The position numbers and the translations under genes were made by a program. Shown here one piece after another: positions 47,836 through 58,938 of a stretch of 64,000 nt of DNA (position 1 is the first letter of the stretch; each line of letters begins with the position of its first letter). The stretch comes from Theobroma cacao (taxonomy: Eukaryota > Streptophyta > Magnoliopsida > Malvales > Malvaceae): contig NC_030856.1 in NCBI RefSeq assembly GCF_000208745.1, forward strand, positions 8,997,285 to 9,061,284. The letters are read 5' to 3'. Below the pieces are notes generated by a model that was not told the origin of the DNA, ran no database searches, and was given only the letters and a program-made list of their open reading frames with translations.

Positions 47836-47915
47836 CTAGTGGAGCTCCCACTTGTTTGCCAGTGCTATGAAGACCAATGCTGTACTGTATGCTGCACTCA
47901 ATGGATAATTAGAAA
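47836..47915 (-). pseudogene. Orphan last exon of a NEP1-like gene
   Basis: An intact 80-nt terminal exon (after a TTGTTTCTTGTTGCAG-like acceptor): SNYPLSAAYSTALVFIALAN then KWELH and TAG. This is the NEP1 C-terminal S.YPLSAA motif. No other exon of the gene accompanies it. The flanks (47575-47745) are repeated at 48090-48270, so it was left by a local duplication of the 3' end of the unit-2 NEP1-like copy. Confidence 0.8.
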
Positions 47916-48869
47916 CTGCAACAAGAAACCACGGCTTGCCTTGATCAGCAGCAAAAACATTATACATTTCAGAGCTATAGCAAGTATATGATCCTCAATC
48001 AGCAGAAACAACATGACAATTAGAAACATCCCATCTTATTAAGCACCATATATGTATGATATATTATATACAAATATTATATATCTTATTAAGCTTATAA
48101 GTTTATTTAAAAGTTTAGATTTGATATATTATAGTGAATTTTAAATTGTCATTTTAAAAATTCTTAAAGATATATATACATAAAGTGTGGTTTTTCTTTT
48201 TATTTAATTTTCTCTCTATCACCACTTTAAGATAAAGAGAGAAGGCATTGCCAGAGTCTAGATTGCCATAAATTAGACTCGGTTGAAATTATTGAGTTTG
48301 GGCAGAAGTTCTATTTGTTGGAGCCCTAAGCCCGTGGAAGAATTACATCCCATAATATTCAAGACTTGTTTTTCTTGAAATTTAATTCTTTATTACTGAG
48401 TAGAATTTCTTTGATCCTCCATTATTTAGTTTTAGAAGCTTTTTATTTATTTATTTAGTTTAAAAAATATTGAGAATTTTATTGATGAGACAGGCCAGCA
48501 CTTGGTCTATTATGTGTTACCAAGTTGGAATCTCTATTTCCCTTTAACACAGCCATACATCCTAATCGCCCTATACCCTGCACCGATGCTGCTCAAACTG
48601 TTTGCATCACACTAGATGTGAGAAGGGTCAGTGTGGTTGGTGGACAAGAGATATGTTGCACTAAGCTAACATAACTATTTACAATTAAGAACTGATAAGA
48701 AAACTTAAAGATATTTATAATTAGGAACTTAAATATAAGTATGTTAACTCGTCTTAAAACTAATCTGTGCGTTATACAGATCGCAAGCCTATAATTTCTT
48801 TAAGTTAAACACCTGATGAGTATTGATTAAAATGGAAAGAAAAACGTAATCATCCACCATTACCGCTTA

Positions 48870-50108
48870 CTAGTGGAGCTCCCACTTGTTTGCCAGTGCT
48901 ATGCAGACCAATGCTGTTATGTATGCCGCACTCATTGGATAATTAGAAACTGCAACAACAAACCACGGCTTGCCTTGATCAGCAGCAAAAACATTATACA
49001 TTTCCGAGCTATTGCAAGTGTATGATCCTCAATCAGAAGAAATAACATGAAAAGTTAGAAACATCCCATCTTATTAAGCACCATATATGTATGATAATTA
49101 CTTGATTAAATCAATTACAAAAGATCACAACACTTGGTCTTTAAATTTGCAAAAACAGATAATAGCACGAAAATATAAAGCTTCTCTTCATTCAACAATC
49201 TACCGTATAATCAGTAAAAGGAAAAGAATAATTTCCAACTCATTTGAATCAGTACAAGAAAATTCTTCTATGTTCCATCAATCCTTGTGTCTTTACACAT
49301 GAAAAACTAGTCAAACAATCCATTTGCATGAAAACTTACTTGAAATAGAATTATCTGTGCCAGCCTTGTTAACTTTCCCACGAACCATTGCACCCACCTG
49401 CACAAACATTTAAGAAGAAACAAGCATGACGTTTTCCATATTCAATAATTATAACATAAAGCTGGGAGGTATAAAACCTAGGCTGAAAAGCTAAAAAACA
49501 ACAAACATACCACGAAAACAGGGGTTACATCATCAGCCATAGTCGAAAGATAATCATTTATATCCATCACTTTTTCTGCATTGTAAGAGAGTCCTGCTTT
49601 AATTCCGGCAATGCTATTCTCTAATTAGTTATCCCAAACATTCAACTCAAAAGGAAAAAACAAAGGCATGAAACTCACCAACTATACGAGAGTTGGAAGG
49701 TAAATACTGTGTCAAAGGCCCATCAAGTTGTTGAATAAGCACTTCATTTGTCTCTGGGACTCGTACAGGTTTTCTTTCCAACAGCTCCAGCATGATGCCA
49801 TAAAAGCGTTCGTGTGTTCTAGGAATACGAACGAGTGGTTCGACTTGAAAGAGAAGTCCGTCGTCAGTTTTCTCATAGATAGCTCTTACCCTGTCGTTAT
49901 CGTTTATTGATAACATATTTGAGAACATAACCATGTAAAATAGGGATAAAAACCCGTAAAGCAAAGCAAGATGACAACATGATAGGACTGAAAAATTGAT
50001 GATCAACCAACGGACCTCTAAAACAATATCAAGCCAATAATCATCGAGGTTCTTCCCTTGTTTCCTTAGGAAATTATCATCTTCATCAGAATTCAAAAGC
50101 TTCCGCTT
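48870..50108 (-). pseudogene. NEP1-like pseudogene, unit 2 (fullest of the pair; intron made coding)
   Basis: Exons: 50108-50016 (KRKLLNSDEDDNFLRKQGKN), ~49897-49679 (RVRAIYEKTDDGLLFQVEP, RIPRTHERFYGIMLELLERK, LTQYLPSNSRIV), 49620-49511 (SIAGIKAGLSYNAEKVM, DYLSTMADDVTPVFV), 49397-49340 (VGAMVRGKVNKAGTDNSIS), 48949-48870 (SNYPMSAAYITALV, ANKWELH, TAG). These match NEP1 in order; the cofactor-loop GAMAHG is GAMVRG. The acceptor before the second exon has lost its AG (GGTTAG to GGTTATG), and 8 bases are gone just after it. As a result the former intron is open in frame with both neighbours and would add a hydrophobic stretch (WLIINFSVLSCCHLALLYG...). No exon for the N-terminal strand and no in-frame ATG are present (an in-frame TAG precedes). 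A TATAAAAG box is at 50190-50197. Confidence 0.8.
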
Positions 50109-51381
50109 CTAAAACATGGGGAGAGGAATACAATCTAGTTTAGTATTTTTCTTTCTTCGTCGTCACTTTGAAATGCTTCCAAATGGTAACTTTTATAGCT
50201 GAGGAAGTTGTAGAGCCGTTGGAGATGAATTAGACAAGAATCTTGACGTTAGACACAAGTTTGCAATAAATCTAGTCATTACTGAGGCCTTAGGATCGAC
50301 TATAATGCTCTTAGGATCAACTAAGGTTTTTCAAAATTTTAAATTAGGCTTCTATAGTTGAGTATGGTCATCCTTTGCTCTATTCTCTTCCCGAGAGCAT
50401 GCACTTTTGATTTTTGGGCATGGATAGTCGACTACCTTTCTCTGAGGATTGGCTAAGGCTTCTCAAAAGTCAGATTTCATGTCCAAGCAGCCATAAGATC
50501 GACTACCTCTCTTATGGGATCGCCTATGGCTGTATATTTTCATATTTTCTCACCCATTCGGCCACTAGATCGATTTGCCTTACTTTAATATCAGTTGGAG
50601 CTTTGTCTACTCAAAATTTTTTGTCATTTTAATTCGTAATTTTGACCATATTTTCCTTGCAATCAAATATTGAGTTGCGAATGAATTTCTTGACTTGAGA
50701 TAACCTTGTTGTTGTGAAGATCAATTATATTGAAAAACTCCACCACTTGTGAACTTATTTTTCAACTTTAACATCTCAAGAGTGAATGTTAGGGAGATTA
50801 TGAAACCTTGTTCAAGAAAGTTTAATACTTATACAATTAAGTCATTCAAGATTGTAGACATTTATGAAGTGTGTGTGTGTGAGGGAGTTTAATAACTTCA
50901 AGAAATCACACAACCAAGATAATCATGCTTGTAATTATATAAGTGCAAATGTATGAGAGTTAAAATTTTCAAGAATGTATCAAGCACTACCAAAAACCAA
51001 GCTTTTTCCGATGGAATTTTTCATTGAAAAAAGTTAAAATTCCATTGGAAATTCATTTTTTTGACTGATTTCTAACAAAAAAATTAGTTGAAAATTCTAT
51101 CAGTAAAAGCATTATCGAAACTTTCCGTTGGAAATCTGTCGAAAATTTCCAACAGACAATTCCGTCAGAAAATTTCATCGAAAAAAGTGCATAATCCATC
51201 AATTCCGTTGGAAAACCATTTCCCATGGAATTCCGACAGAAATTTCCAACAAAATTTTTCGTTGGAAAAGCATTTCTCACGGAATTCTATTGAAAATTTC
51301 CAATGAAATTGAAACTTTTGTCGAAAATTTTTGACAAAATTTTCATTGGAAATGCATTTCTAACAAAATTCCATAAATTTT

Positions 51382-52758
51382 TGACAATATATGATATGTA
51401 TTGCTAAGTAATTTTGTGTAATTGATGTAACTGTGCATGTGCGGAGTGGGCAGTGCATATGCCGGTTGAATGACGATGTTGTGACAACTACAACCGTGCA
51501 TATGCAGAGTGGGCAGTGCATATGCCGGTCGAATGACGATGTTATGACACTTACAACTGTGCATATGCGGAGTGGGTAGTGCACATGCCAGTAATGATGT
51601 GCGTGTGGGGAGTGCATGTTGGCTGAGGGAGGTGGTGGTATTCGTGTTTATATATATATATGTATGTATATACATGCATAGTAGAAAGTTTATGAATATA
51701 GTACATGATTATAATGTATGTGGAATCTTGCATGTTGAACAGTGAAAGTTGTTAAGTATTTTCAAATTGATGTTTATTGCAGCAAGGAATTTGGCTATAG
51801 CGAAAATGGATTCTCACTGCAGCCAGAAACTCTCGGGTGGTGGTGCAGTGCTATCACTTTGACTGTAATTTTGACCATCTTCCGGTCAGAACTAGGTAAA
51901 GTGGTAAACATTAAAGTCGTAGCCCTACCTCTTAGCTTTCTAATGACTTAACAAGTATGTCAATTGGACTTCTGTAGTGGGAGATATACTTAAAAAACAA
52001 AAATATATGCAAACTGAGAATGCCTTTTGCTGTAGCAAGAAACGTGCTGTCACATTGCTACCTTGCTCAGTTTTTTATATAATTTTTCTTCACTCTTTTA
52101 TCTTCATGATTAAGCATGGGTCTTTGCAACATGAAGAGTTTATTTACCAATGTTCGAAACACGGGGTTTAGGGAAGAAATTAAACTAAACTGCATTGTTT
52201 TCAAAACAAGTGCATCATGATTTTTAAATTTTCCTTATCAATTGCTTGTTCCCTTCCTATGTTTACTCACTGAATTCGTACTCATAGTTTTCAATTTCAT
52301 GTTTTCAGATCAGGAGGTAGTTGGAACCTAGGTCAAGGTGTCCACGTGGACTCGTCTCTTTGGTAGGTGTCTCGGCATTCAATAGCTGTACCTTCGCCAA
52401 GGTCGCTCCGCTGGAAGTCGAGTGTCTTTATGCTATATATATAGATAAACAAAATGTAAAATTTTAAGATACTTTTCTTAGACAATATATATGTATATAT
52501 ATACTTTGAATGGTAACGCCATTATGAGTTGACGATGGTTATCACCATTTTGGGGTAATATATATATATATACACACACATGCGAATATTTGATCATGGT
52601 AGAATATCATTCAAGTACTTACAGTTGAGATCATGAATGTGACTTTAGGAATACTCAATAGATTGATGAACAGGTTATATAAATAGGCTTGCTTAGACTT
52701 AGTGGCTATGCTCATTGGGTCCATGCACCAATCACGGCCCGAAATTTGGGTCGTGACA
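51382..52758 (-). repeat. Gypsy-type LTR inserted in CACTA element 2
   Basis: On the - strand it starts TGTCACGACCCAAATTTCGG (52758) and follows 17345 onward of the other copy. Left flank ATTTT (51377-51381) and right flank ATTCT (52759-52763) form a 4/5 duplication. It interrupts the CACTA subterminal repeats and is absent from unit 1. At 1377 bp it is shorter than the 17345-19821 copy, lacking the U5-side ~1.1 kb, so it is either a shorter variant or truncated. It contains decayed CTGCAG palindromes (51778-51830, 52020-52050). Confidence 0.7.
51430..51610. repeat. ~62-bp minisatellite (3 units) in gypsy LTR
   Basis: Units start GTGCAT(A/G)TGCGGAGTGGG and contain GTGCATATGCCGGT and GAATGACGATGTT. 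Overlapping small frames on the - strand (51343-51733) are artefacts of this repeat. Confidence 0.85.
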
Positions 52759-53189
52759 ATTCTGTTGGAAATTTCTCATGAAATTTCCATTGAAAATGCA
52801 TGTCCAACGAAAAATTCTGTTGGAAATTTTCGAAAGAATTTTTCGTCAATGATGCATTTCTAACAGAAATTCCTTTAGTAATTTCTAACATAATGTTCTG
52901 TCCATAAAGCCTTTTCAACCAACTAAAATTTCGATAATAAATTATTGATTGACATCCATAATTCACATTCAAAATTTATAAGAGAAACACGCATTAAAAA
53001 ACAAAATTCAAAAGTCAAGTTCATACAATTAAAAATCATCATAAACACACAATATCTAAAAATGTTAAACAAATATAAACATAAAGCTAAATGTGCTATT
53101 ATATACCTATACTAAAAAGGTACCCAAGTCCAACAACGAAAAAGAGACATCATATTGTGAAATATTGTGTTCTTACTTGTCAAGATTTG

Positions 53190-54430
53190 AGCTTGAACAC
53201 TTCCAAAAGGCCAACATCTCGTTCCATCTCAATTGCTTGCATTTATTTATAACTATATATACTCAATCATAATCCGTATATATAAATAACATGTAAGGAA
53301 ACACCAAAGTCAAACTACTAAACATACAAATTAAACTTAGTTTGAAAGAAAACCATACATATAAATGCCAAGTACGATTAATTCAAACCATCCTTTTTGC
53401 ATGAACAACGAATGAAACTGAACTGCCAGTGTGCTTTGAAATGCTTCATTCTTTTGGCATTCAACGATTTGCCTTGCTTTGCTCTATTTGTTTTTCCATT
53501 CTTATGTACCCCATACCGTATTGATAAGAGCATCCCAGATTTCATTTGTAATCCATTCCCTTGACATGCCTTTGCAATCCCTAATGTTGTTTGTATTAGC
53601 TTCTGTCGTTGCTTTATTCCTCTCTTCTGAAAGCATGTCTCTTAACCCATCAGAACAAATTTTATCCAATATCCGTCGAACCAAAACATCTTGATTTGTA
53701 GGCCATACAAATTTTTTCTACATTAAAATAATAAAGTAAATAAAAAATTGATACAAATTAATTGAAAACAAAAAGTTCTAATTTAATTGAATAACAAACA
53801 TAGTACTTGAAATGTTTTAAACATTAACTCCTTTACGTCATTAAGGATTTTCTTCCATGTCGGCCATGGACTATTGAAGTGATTTTTTATAATCTTTGTT
53901 ATTATAGCCATGACCTCTCACTTGAAAAAGTACTTGTACAAGATAAAAGAAAATTATTACATAGTAAAATATATCATGAATATAACTATATCATTGTAAT
54001 ACAACATAACATACCTCTTTCCAATAGGAGTTACATGCAATCTTTCGAATGGATCTATAAGAGTCTGTAATCCTACACCAGGCCCCTTACCCTTGACTTT
54101 AAGGATGTACCATCTCCACTTGCACCTAAATCAATAGATGTGGATCCTTGAGAATCGTGAGTAGATGTCACATTATCTACTTGCTCTGCAGATGCACACA
54201 ACGAATAGGGTGACTCCAAGGGCACATCATTAACCTACTACATCTATGGTTCACTGAATGGATCAGCAAACACACTAGTATTTGCAAGCAATGACATAAT
54301 TCCAAAGGCATTTGTTGCTCTAGGTTTTGATTTTGAATGCTTCCCTTTAACCATCATTCCTATAATATTATTTATAAAAAATTCATATACAAAAGTTAAC
54401 AAATTGAAACAAACTATAAAAATCATTAAA
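53190..54430 (-). pseudogene. TNPA-like protein gene of CACTA element 2 (partial)
   Basis: Same gene as 34300-35800. The clearest block reads NQDVLVRRILDKICSDGLRD, MLSEERNKATTEANTNNIRD and GMSREWITNEIWDALINTVW (53700-53500, open). The 3' part is removed by the ~0.6 kb deletion near 53190. Confidence 0.6.
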
Positions 54431-54619
54431 TTACAACAATCAAGAGTAATTCCTAATCATGTGTACAATAAAAGATGTCATTACAAAGTATTCATTTCAA
54501 CAATTGAAATATAAACTATAATAATTTTATAACATGTCAAGATCTTTCAATATTAATAACTAAGTTAAACAACTATGTAACAAAAGATACAAAACCAATA
54601 ACATATATGCTTACCATCA

Positions 54620-57600
54620 TCAATTACTTTCAGAATAAGCAAACTCATGCTTTTCATTATTATCATTATCACCACTAAAAGTTTCATCATCTTCAGCTTC
54701 AACTTCTCCTTCATCTCCTTCCATGTCATCTTTTCCATCTTCATCTCCTTGCATGACATCTTCTTCATCCTCAATCAAGAGATTAACCTCTTCATAATCA
54801 CCACTTGTTAAAACTATAGTGTTATCAAGTTTTTTTGAGGGAGTAACATTAAGTGGAATAGATACATCATCTTCTTGGAATACTTCTTCATTCAAATCAA
54901 TATCATTTTCTCTATCTCCACTCCTAGGAAGGTGAAATCTATTCTTAGCTTTTGTTTTAAATATTGCCCACTAATCATGTCAATCTCTTTTGGTTGATGG
55001 ATAACTACCATACTAAACTTGGTGAGCTTGTCCAACTAAAACAAATGGTTCATTAGTAGCAAGAATCAAGTTGTATTTAATTTCAACAAGATCATGCAAA
55101 GGGTCTACCTTAATACCTTTTTCAATGTCAAACCAATGACACTTAAATAGCACAACTCTGTTTTTGATACCAAAATACTCCAAGTCGATTATATCCACCA
55201 AGATACCATAAAAGTTACGCTCATAATCATTGTAAAAAATCCCTTTTATTCATACCTCATTATTCATTGTCTTATGATTTTGCCCATAATCTAGGGTGTG
55301 AAACTTGAAACCATTTACAAAGTATCTTTTGTAACATCTTATCATATATCTTGGACCAAGAGAGATTTCAAGTGTACATGGATCAATTTCATCCCTACAT
55401 TTTGTAACCTAACAAGATGTAATACAAGACCAAGAATGGTTAATTTACATAAGTAATGCATATTTGTTATTAAAAGTTCACTTTTAATTTACATAAACTT
55501 ACATATTCTTTAAACCATTTCACGAATCTTGTATCACATACTTTCTCCAATTCATCTTTCGATATATGCACAACATCTCTTTTCCCTATTTCATCAAATA
55601 TCCTATCATCATATCCACAATTTATAAATTAAGTTCATTCTTATGATCAGTCATTTGGGTTTATGGTAGAATGGTACTTACTTAACATATGGGAGGATCT
55701 CTTCGCAATTCATTAAAACATATAGCTCAACTGCATAAAACTCATCCTTATCTAAAAATTGAGATTTATCTAGTGGACCAAAAGCTCGTCTAAGATGAGT
55801 GAAAATCAAAAGACGACCAAAAGAGTCCACGTCTCCCCCATCATCATTACGTGTCATTCAATTTAGCCTTGTTCACATAGCAGGTTCAAAATACAATGAG
55901 AAAAATGAAGAGATTTCCTTAATCATATAAGCCTCGCATATAGATCCTTCAACAAAGGCTTGATTTTTCACTTTTTTCTTCAAATCATGCAAAAACCAAA
56001 ACATCATAATATTCATAAAACTTAATAAGTACCTTAAATTCTTTTAATAATCTATTTGAAAACAAATAACACATATAGTACCTCTCAAATGGATACATCC
56101 ATCAATGTTGGATAAGTCTACCAACCTTTGCCTCGTAAGGTAAATGAATCAGCAAATGCTCCATAGAGTCAAAAAAATTGAGAGGAAAGATCTTTTCTAG
56201 TTTCCATATAGTTTCACAGATTCTTCCTTCCAAAGCTTCCATGTGATCTACAGGTATTTCAATTGAGCATAAATCTCTAGAAAAAAGAGATATCTCAGTT
56301 ATCGCATCCCAAATAAATTGAGGCACCATATCATGAACGACAATTAGGAGCAATCGTTGCAAAAAAAAAAAAACAATCATGACTTTTCACCCCCATAAAA
56401 TTTGCAATCAATCTTGTTAACACACTGAGATATGTTCGACACAAAACTATCAGGTAATCTCAATTGTTTCACCCAAGCACAAACAAGTTTTCTTTCCTCC
56501 TTACTTAAAGTGTACGAAACCTTAGGCTTGAAAATTTTCCAATATTTTCCACCAATTCAAATTCTAGATGCTTGCAATACACCTTCAAACCTTAATGTGT
56601 CTTTAAGTTGTCTTTCGTCTTCCCCTTAACATCTAATATTGTGTTGAATATATTCTCAAATACCTTATGTTAAATATGCATCACATCTAAATTGTGACAA
56701 ATAAGAAATGTATGCTAATAAGGTAAATCCCAAAATACACTTTTTTTCACCCAATTATGACTTACACCGCAACTCAGAATCTTCTGTTCACCACATTTTG
56801 TTCCAAATGGGATATCAGTAAGCGAATTTAACCGTGACAATATTTCTTCACCTGATAATCGAGGAATTGAGAAGTCTCGCTCAACTCTTTTCTTAAGAAA
56901 TTTATCTTTTTGCCTCCTAAAAGGATGATTAGGTGGCAAGAATTGTCGATGACAATTAAAAAAAAAGGTTACTTACCATGATCCAATATGAAAGGCTTAG
57001 AACGTTTCATGCAATAAGGACATGATAATCGTCCATGAGTGCTCTATGCTGACAACATACCATATGTAGGAAAATCATTAATTGTCGATAATAATGCAGC
57101 CCTCATTTGAAAATTTTATTTCCAATAGACATCATATGTCATAACACTCTCAATCCACAATACTTTCAACTTATATATCAAAGGCGGTAAAAAAACATCT
57201 ATGTTTTGGCTTGGACTTTTCTTCCCCAGAATAACCATATTAAGAAATATATACGGTTGTTTCATACACATCAATAGAGGTAAATTGTACACAGTGAGCA
57301 TTTCTAGCCAAACTAAATAAGGTTTCATAGTTAGTCCAAAAGGATTGAAACAGTCAGTACATAACTCTAATATGGCATTTTGGGGTTCCATTACAAGTAA
57401 CTCATGTGTTCGGTTGAAGTGTTTCCAAGCCTCACCATCAACAGGGTGTCTAAGCACTCCATCATCACTTTGGTTTTGCGTATGCCACATCATATTTTTA
57501 GCAACTTTTCCTGACATATAAAGCCTTTAAAGCCTTGGTATAAGTGGCAAGTAACGCAAAATCTTGTAAGAAATTTTCTTCTGCCTTTTGACACTTGATT

Positions 57601-58386
57601 TCATCAGTTTATACTAAAGATGACCGCATATCACACAATGCTCCAAATCAGCAGTTTCCTTATAAAATAAGATGCAATTGTTTTTACAAGCATCAATTTT
57701 GATATATTCAAGTCCAAGTTTTGCCACCTTCTTTTTCATTCTATAAAAGTCACTAGGTAAAGTTTCATCTAATGTCAACATATTCTTTATTATCTCCAAC
57801 AGACGATCAAAACATGATTCACTCAAATTAAACTTTGATTTAACATTTATAAGTTGTGACATAACTAAAAGCGTTGTGTACTTTGTGTAACCTAACCACA
57901 AAGGTTCATCTGCCTAACTCAATGAGGAGTAAAAGCTACTTGCATTTGGATTTAGATTTTCCTCCACAAACCTTGATTCATTATCATGACTAGAATTGAA
58001 AGCAACTTCTAGACCATTGCATCCTTAACCATTTTAGCATATGGATTTTTTATTTCCTCTTCATTTTTAAGGTCCTTATATTCCCCATGTTCCTCATGAC
58101 CAACATATGGCTCACCTCTATCTCCACTTCTTGATGATTGTCCAAGATAATGTTCCCCATGCAAACATCATATTGTGTAAGCACCAGTAAAACCCTTTTT
58201 TAAGATATGCTCTGCCATTTTATTGAAATTTAGAAACTTATTGTTGCTACACCAAGTGTAAAAGCATCTCATCTTATTCTCCCACATAAATGTAGGGTTA
58301 GCAAATGCAAAATCAATGAATTCTTTAACTCCATTTATAAATTCATCTCTAAGGAATTCATTACAAGTTAGTTGACGGTACATCAA
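54620..58386 (-). pseudogene. TNP2-like transposase gene of CACTA element 2
   Basis: Parallel to 36081-39779: zinc-binding start region (YRQLTCNEFLRDEFINGVKE, ~58380), WLGYTKYTTLLVMSQLINVK (~57900), EAWKHFNRTHELLVMEPQNA (~57435), RDFSIPRLSGEEILSRLN (~56875), a DUF4218-like segment (MEHLLIHLPYEAKVGRLIQH, ~56165), a DUF4216-like segment (VDIIDLEYFGIKNRVVLFKC, ~55195) and an acidic tail (54895-54620). Stops and frameshifts differ in part from element 1, so decay continued after duplication. Confidence 0.85.
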
Positions 58387-58938
58387 AGATCGATCTCATG
58401 CCATTTTGTAATTTTAAGTTTCATAGAATATGACAATCAAGAGTAATTCCCATTCATGTTTACCATTAAAAATTTTAACAAAAACATGCCATTATGAAAT
58501 ACATTTAAATGTTTTAAAATATAAATTAAAAAGTCAAAAGAAATTTTTGTCAAAATTCCATTAGAAATTTCCAACGAAATGATGTCAACAAAATTTTTTT
58601 CATCGAAAAAAATCAGTTTCCTTGTAGTGAAGGATCACTTAAGTTCAAGCAAATTTGATCATTTTATCATAATCAAAACTATTATTATTTTAAAACAAAC
58701 ATAAGTATTGTTTGAGAGCATACATCATCTATGTCAAAGTTTTCATAGTAACATATTCGATGTAATGAGACATATATAGCGATGAAATCAATACCAATCG
58801 TGTTCTCATGTGTCTAAATAGATCATGATGGCACAATCTGATACTATTTCTAACATTACACATAAGAGTTCAGAAGTTGTAACTACAAATATAAATTGGT
58901 AGTCTCAGTGAGAATCAATATTGCAAACATATATAAAA

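Larger units (their letters stand above)
30780..48240. repeat. Tandem segmental duplication, unit 1 (~17.5 kb)
   Basis: Begins at GTCAGAGTCTAGATTG and aligns in order with unit 2 from ~48240 (GCCAGAGTCTAGATTG). Shared content: NEP1-like pseudogene, CACTA element with identical flanks, F-box gene, duplicated upstream block, TATCGATA palindrome array. Unit 1 differs by a deletion of two NEP1-like exons, by lacking the gypsy-type LTR inside CACTA, and by extra sequence at 45.8-48.2 kb. Confidence 0.8.
50985..58629 (-). mobile_element. CACTA (En/Spm-type) transposon, unit 2
   Basis: Ends CACTACCAAAAACCAAG and ...CCTTGTAGTG, flanked on both sides by AAG, a perfect 3-bp duplication. It sits in the same sequence as element 1 (ATGTATCAAG | ... 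| GGATCACTTAAGTTCAAGC). Subterminal TTCCGTTGGAAA repeats occur at 51005-51375 and 52760-52880, interrupted by the LTR at 51382-52758, and near 58550-58600. About 0.6 kb of the TNPA-side region present in element 1 (~34003-34565) is missing here (junction ~53190). Both genes are broken; it is not autonomous. Confidence 0.9.

Noticed and set aside
49647..50096. 149-codon uninterrupted NEP1-like frame taken as a simple intact gene
   Set aside because: It starts at TTG, has an in-frame TAG upstream, and includes the old intron; reported instead as a pseudogene with a retained intron.
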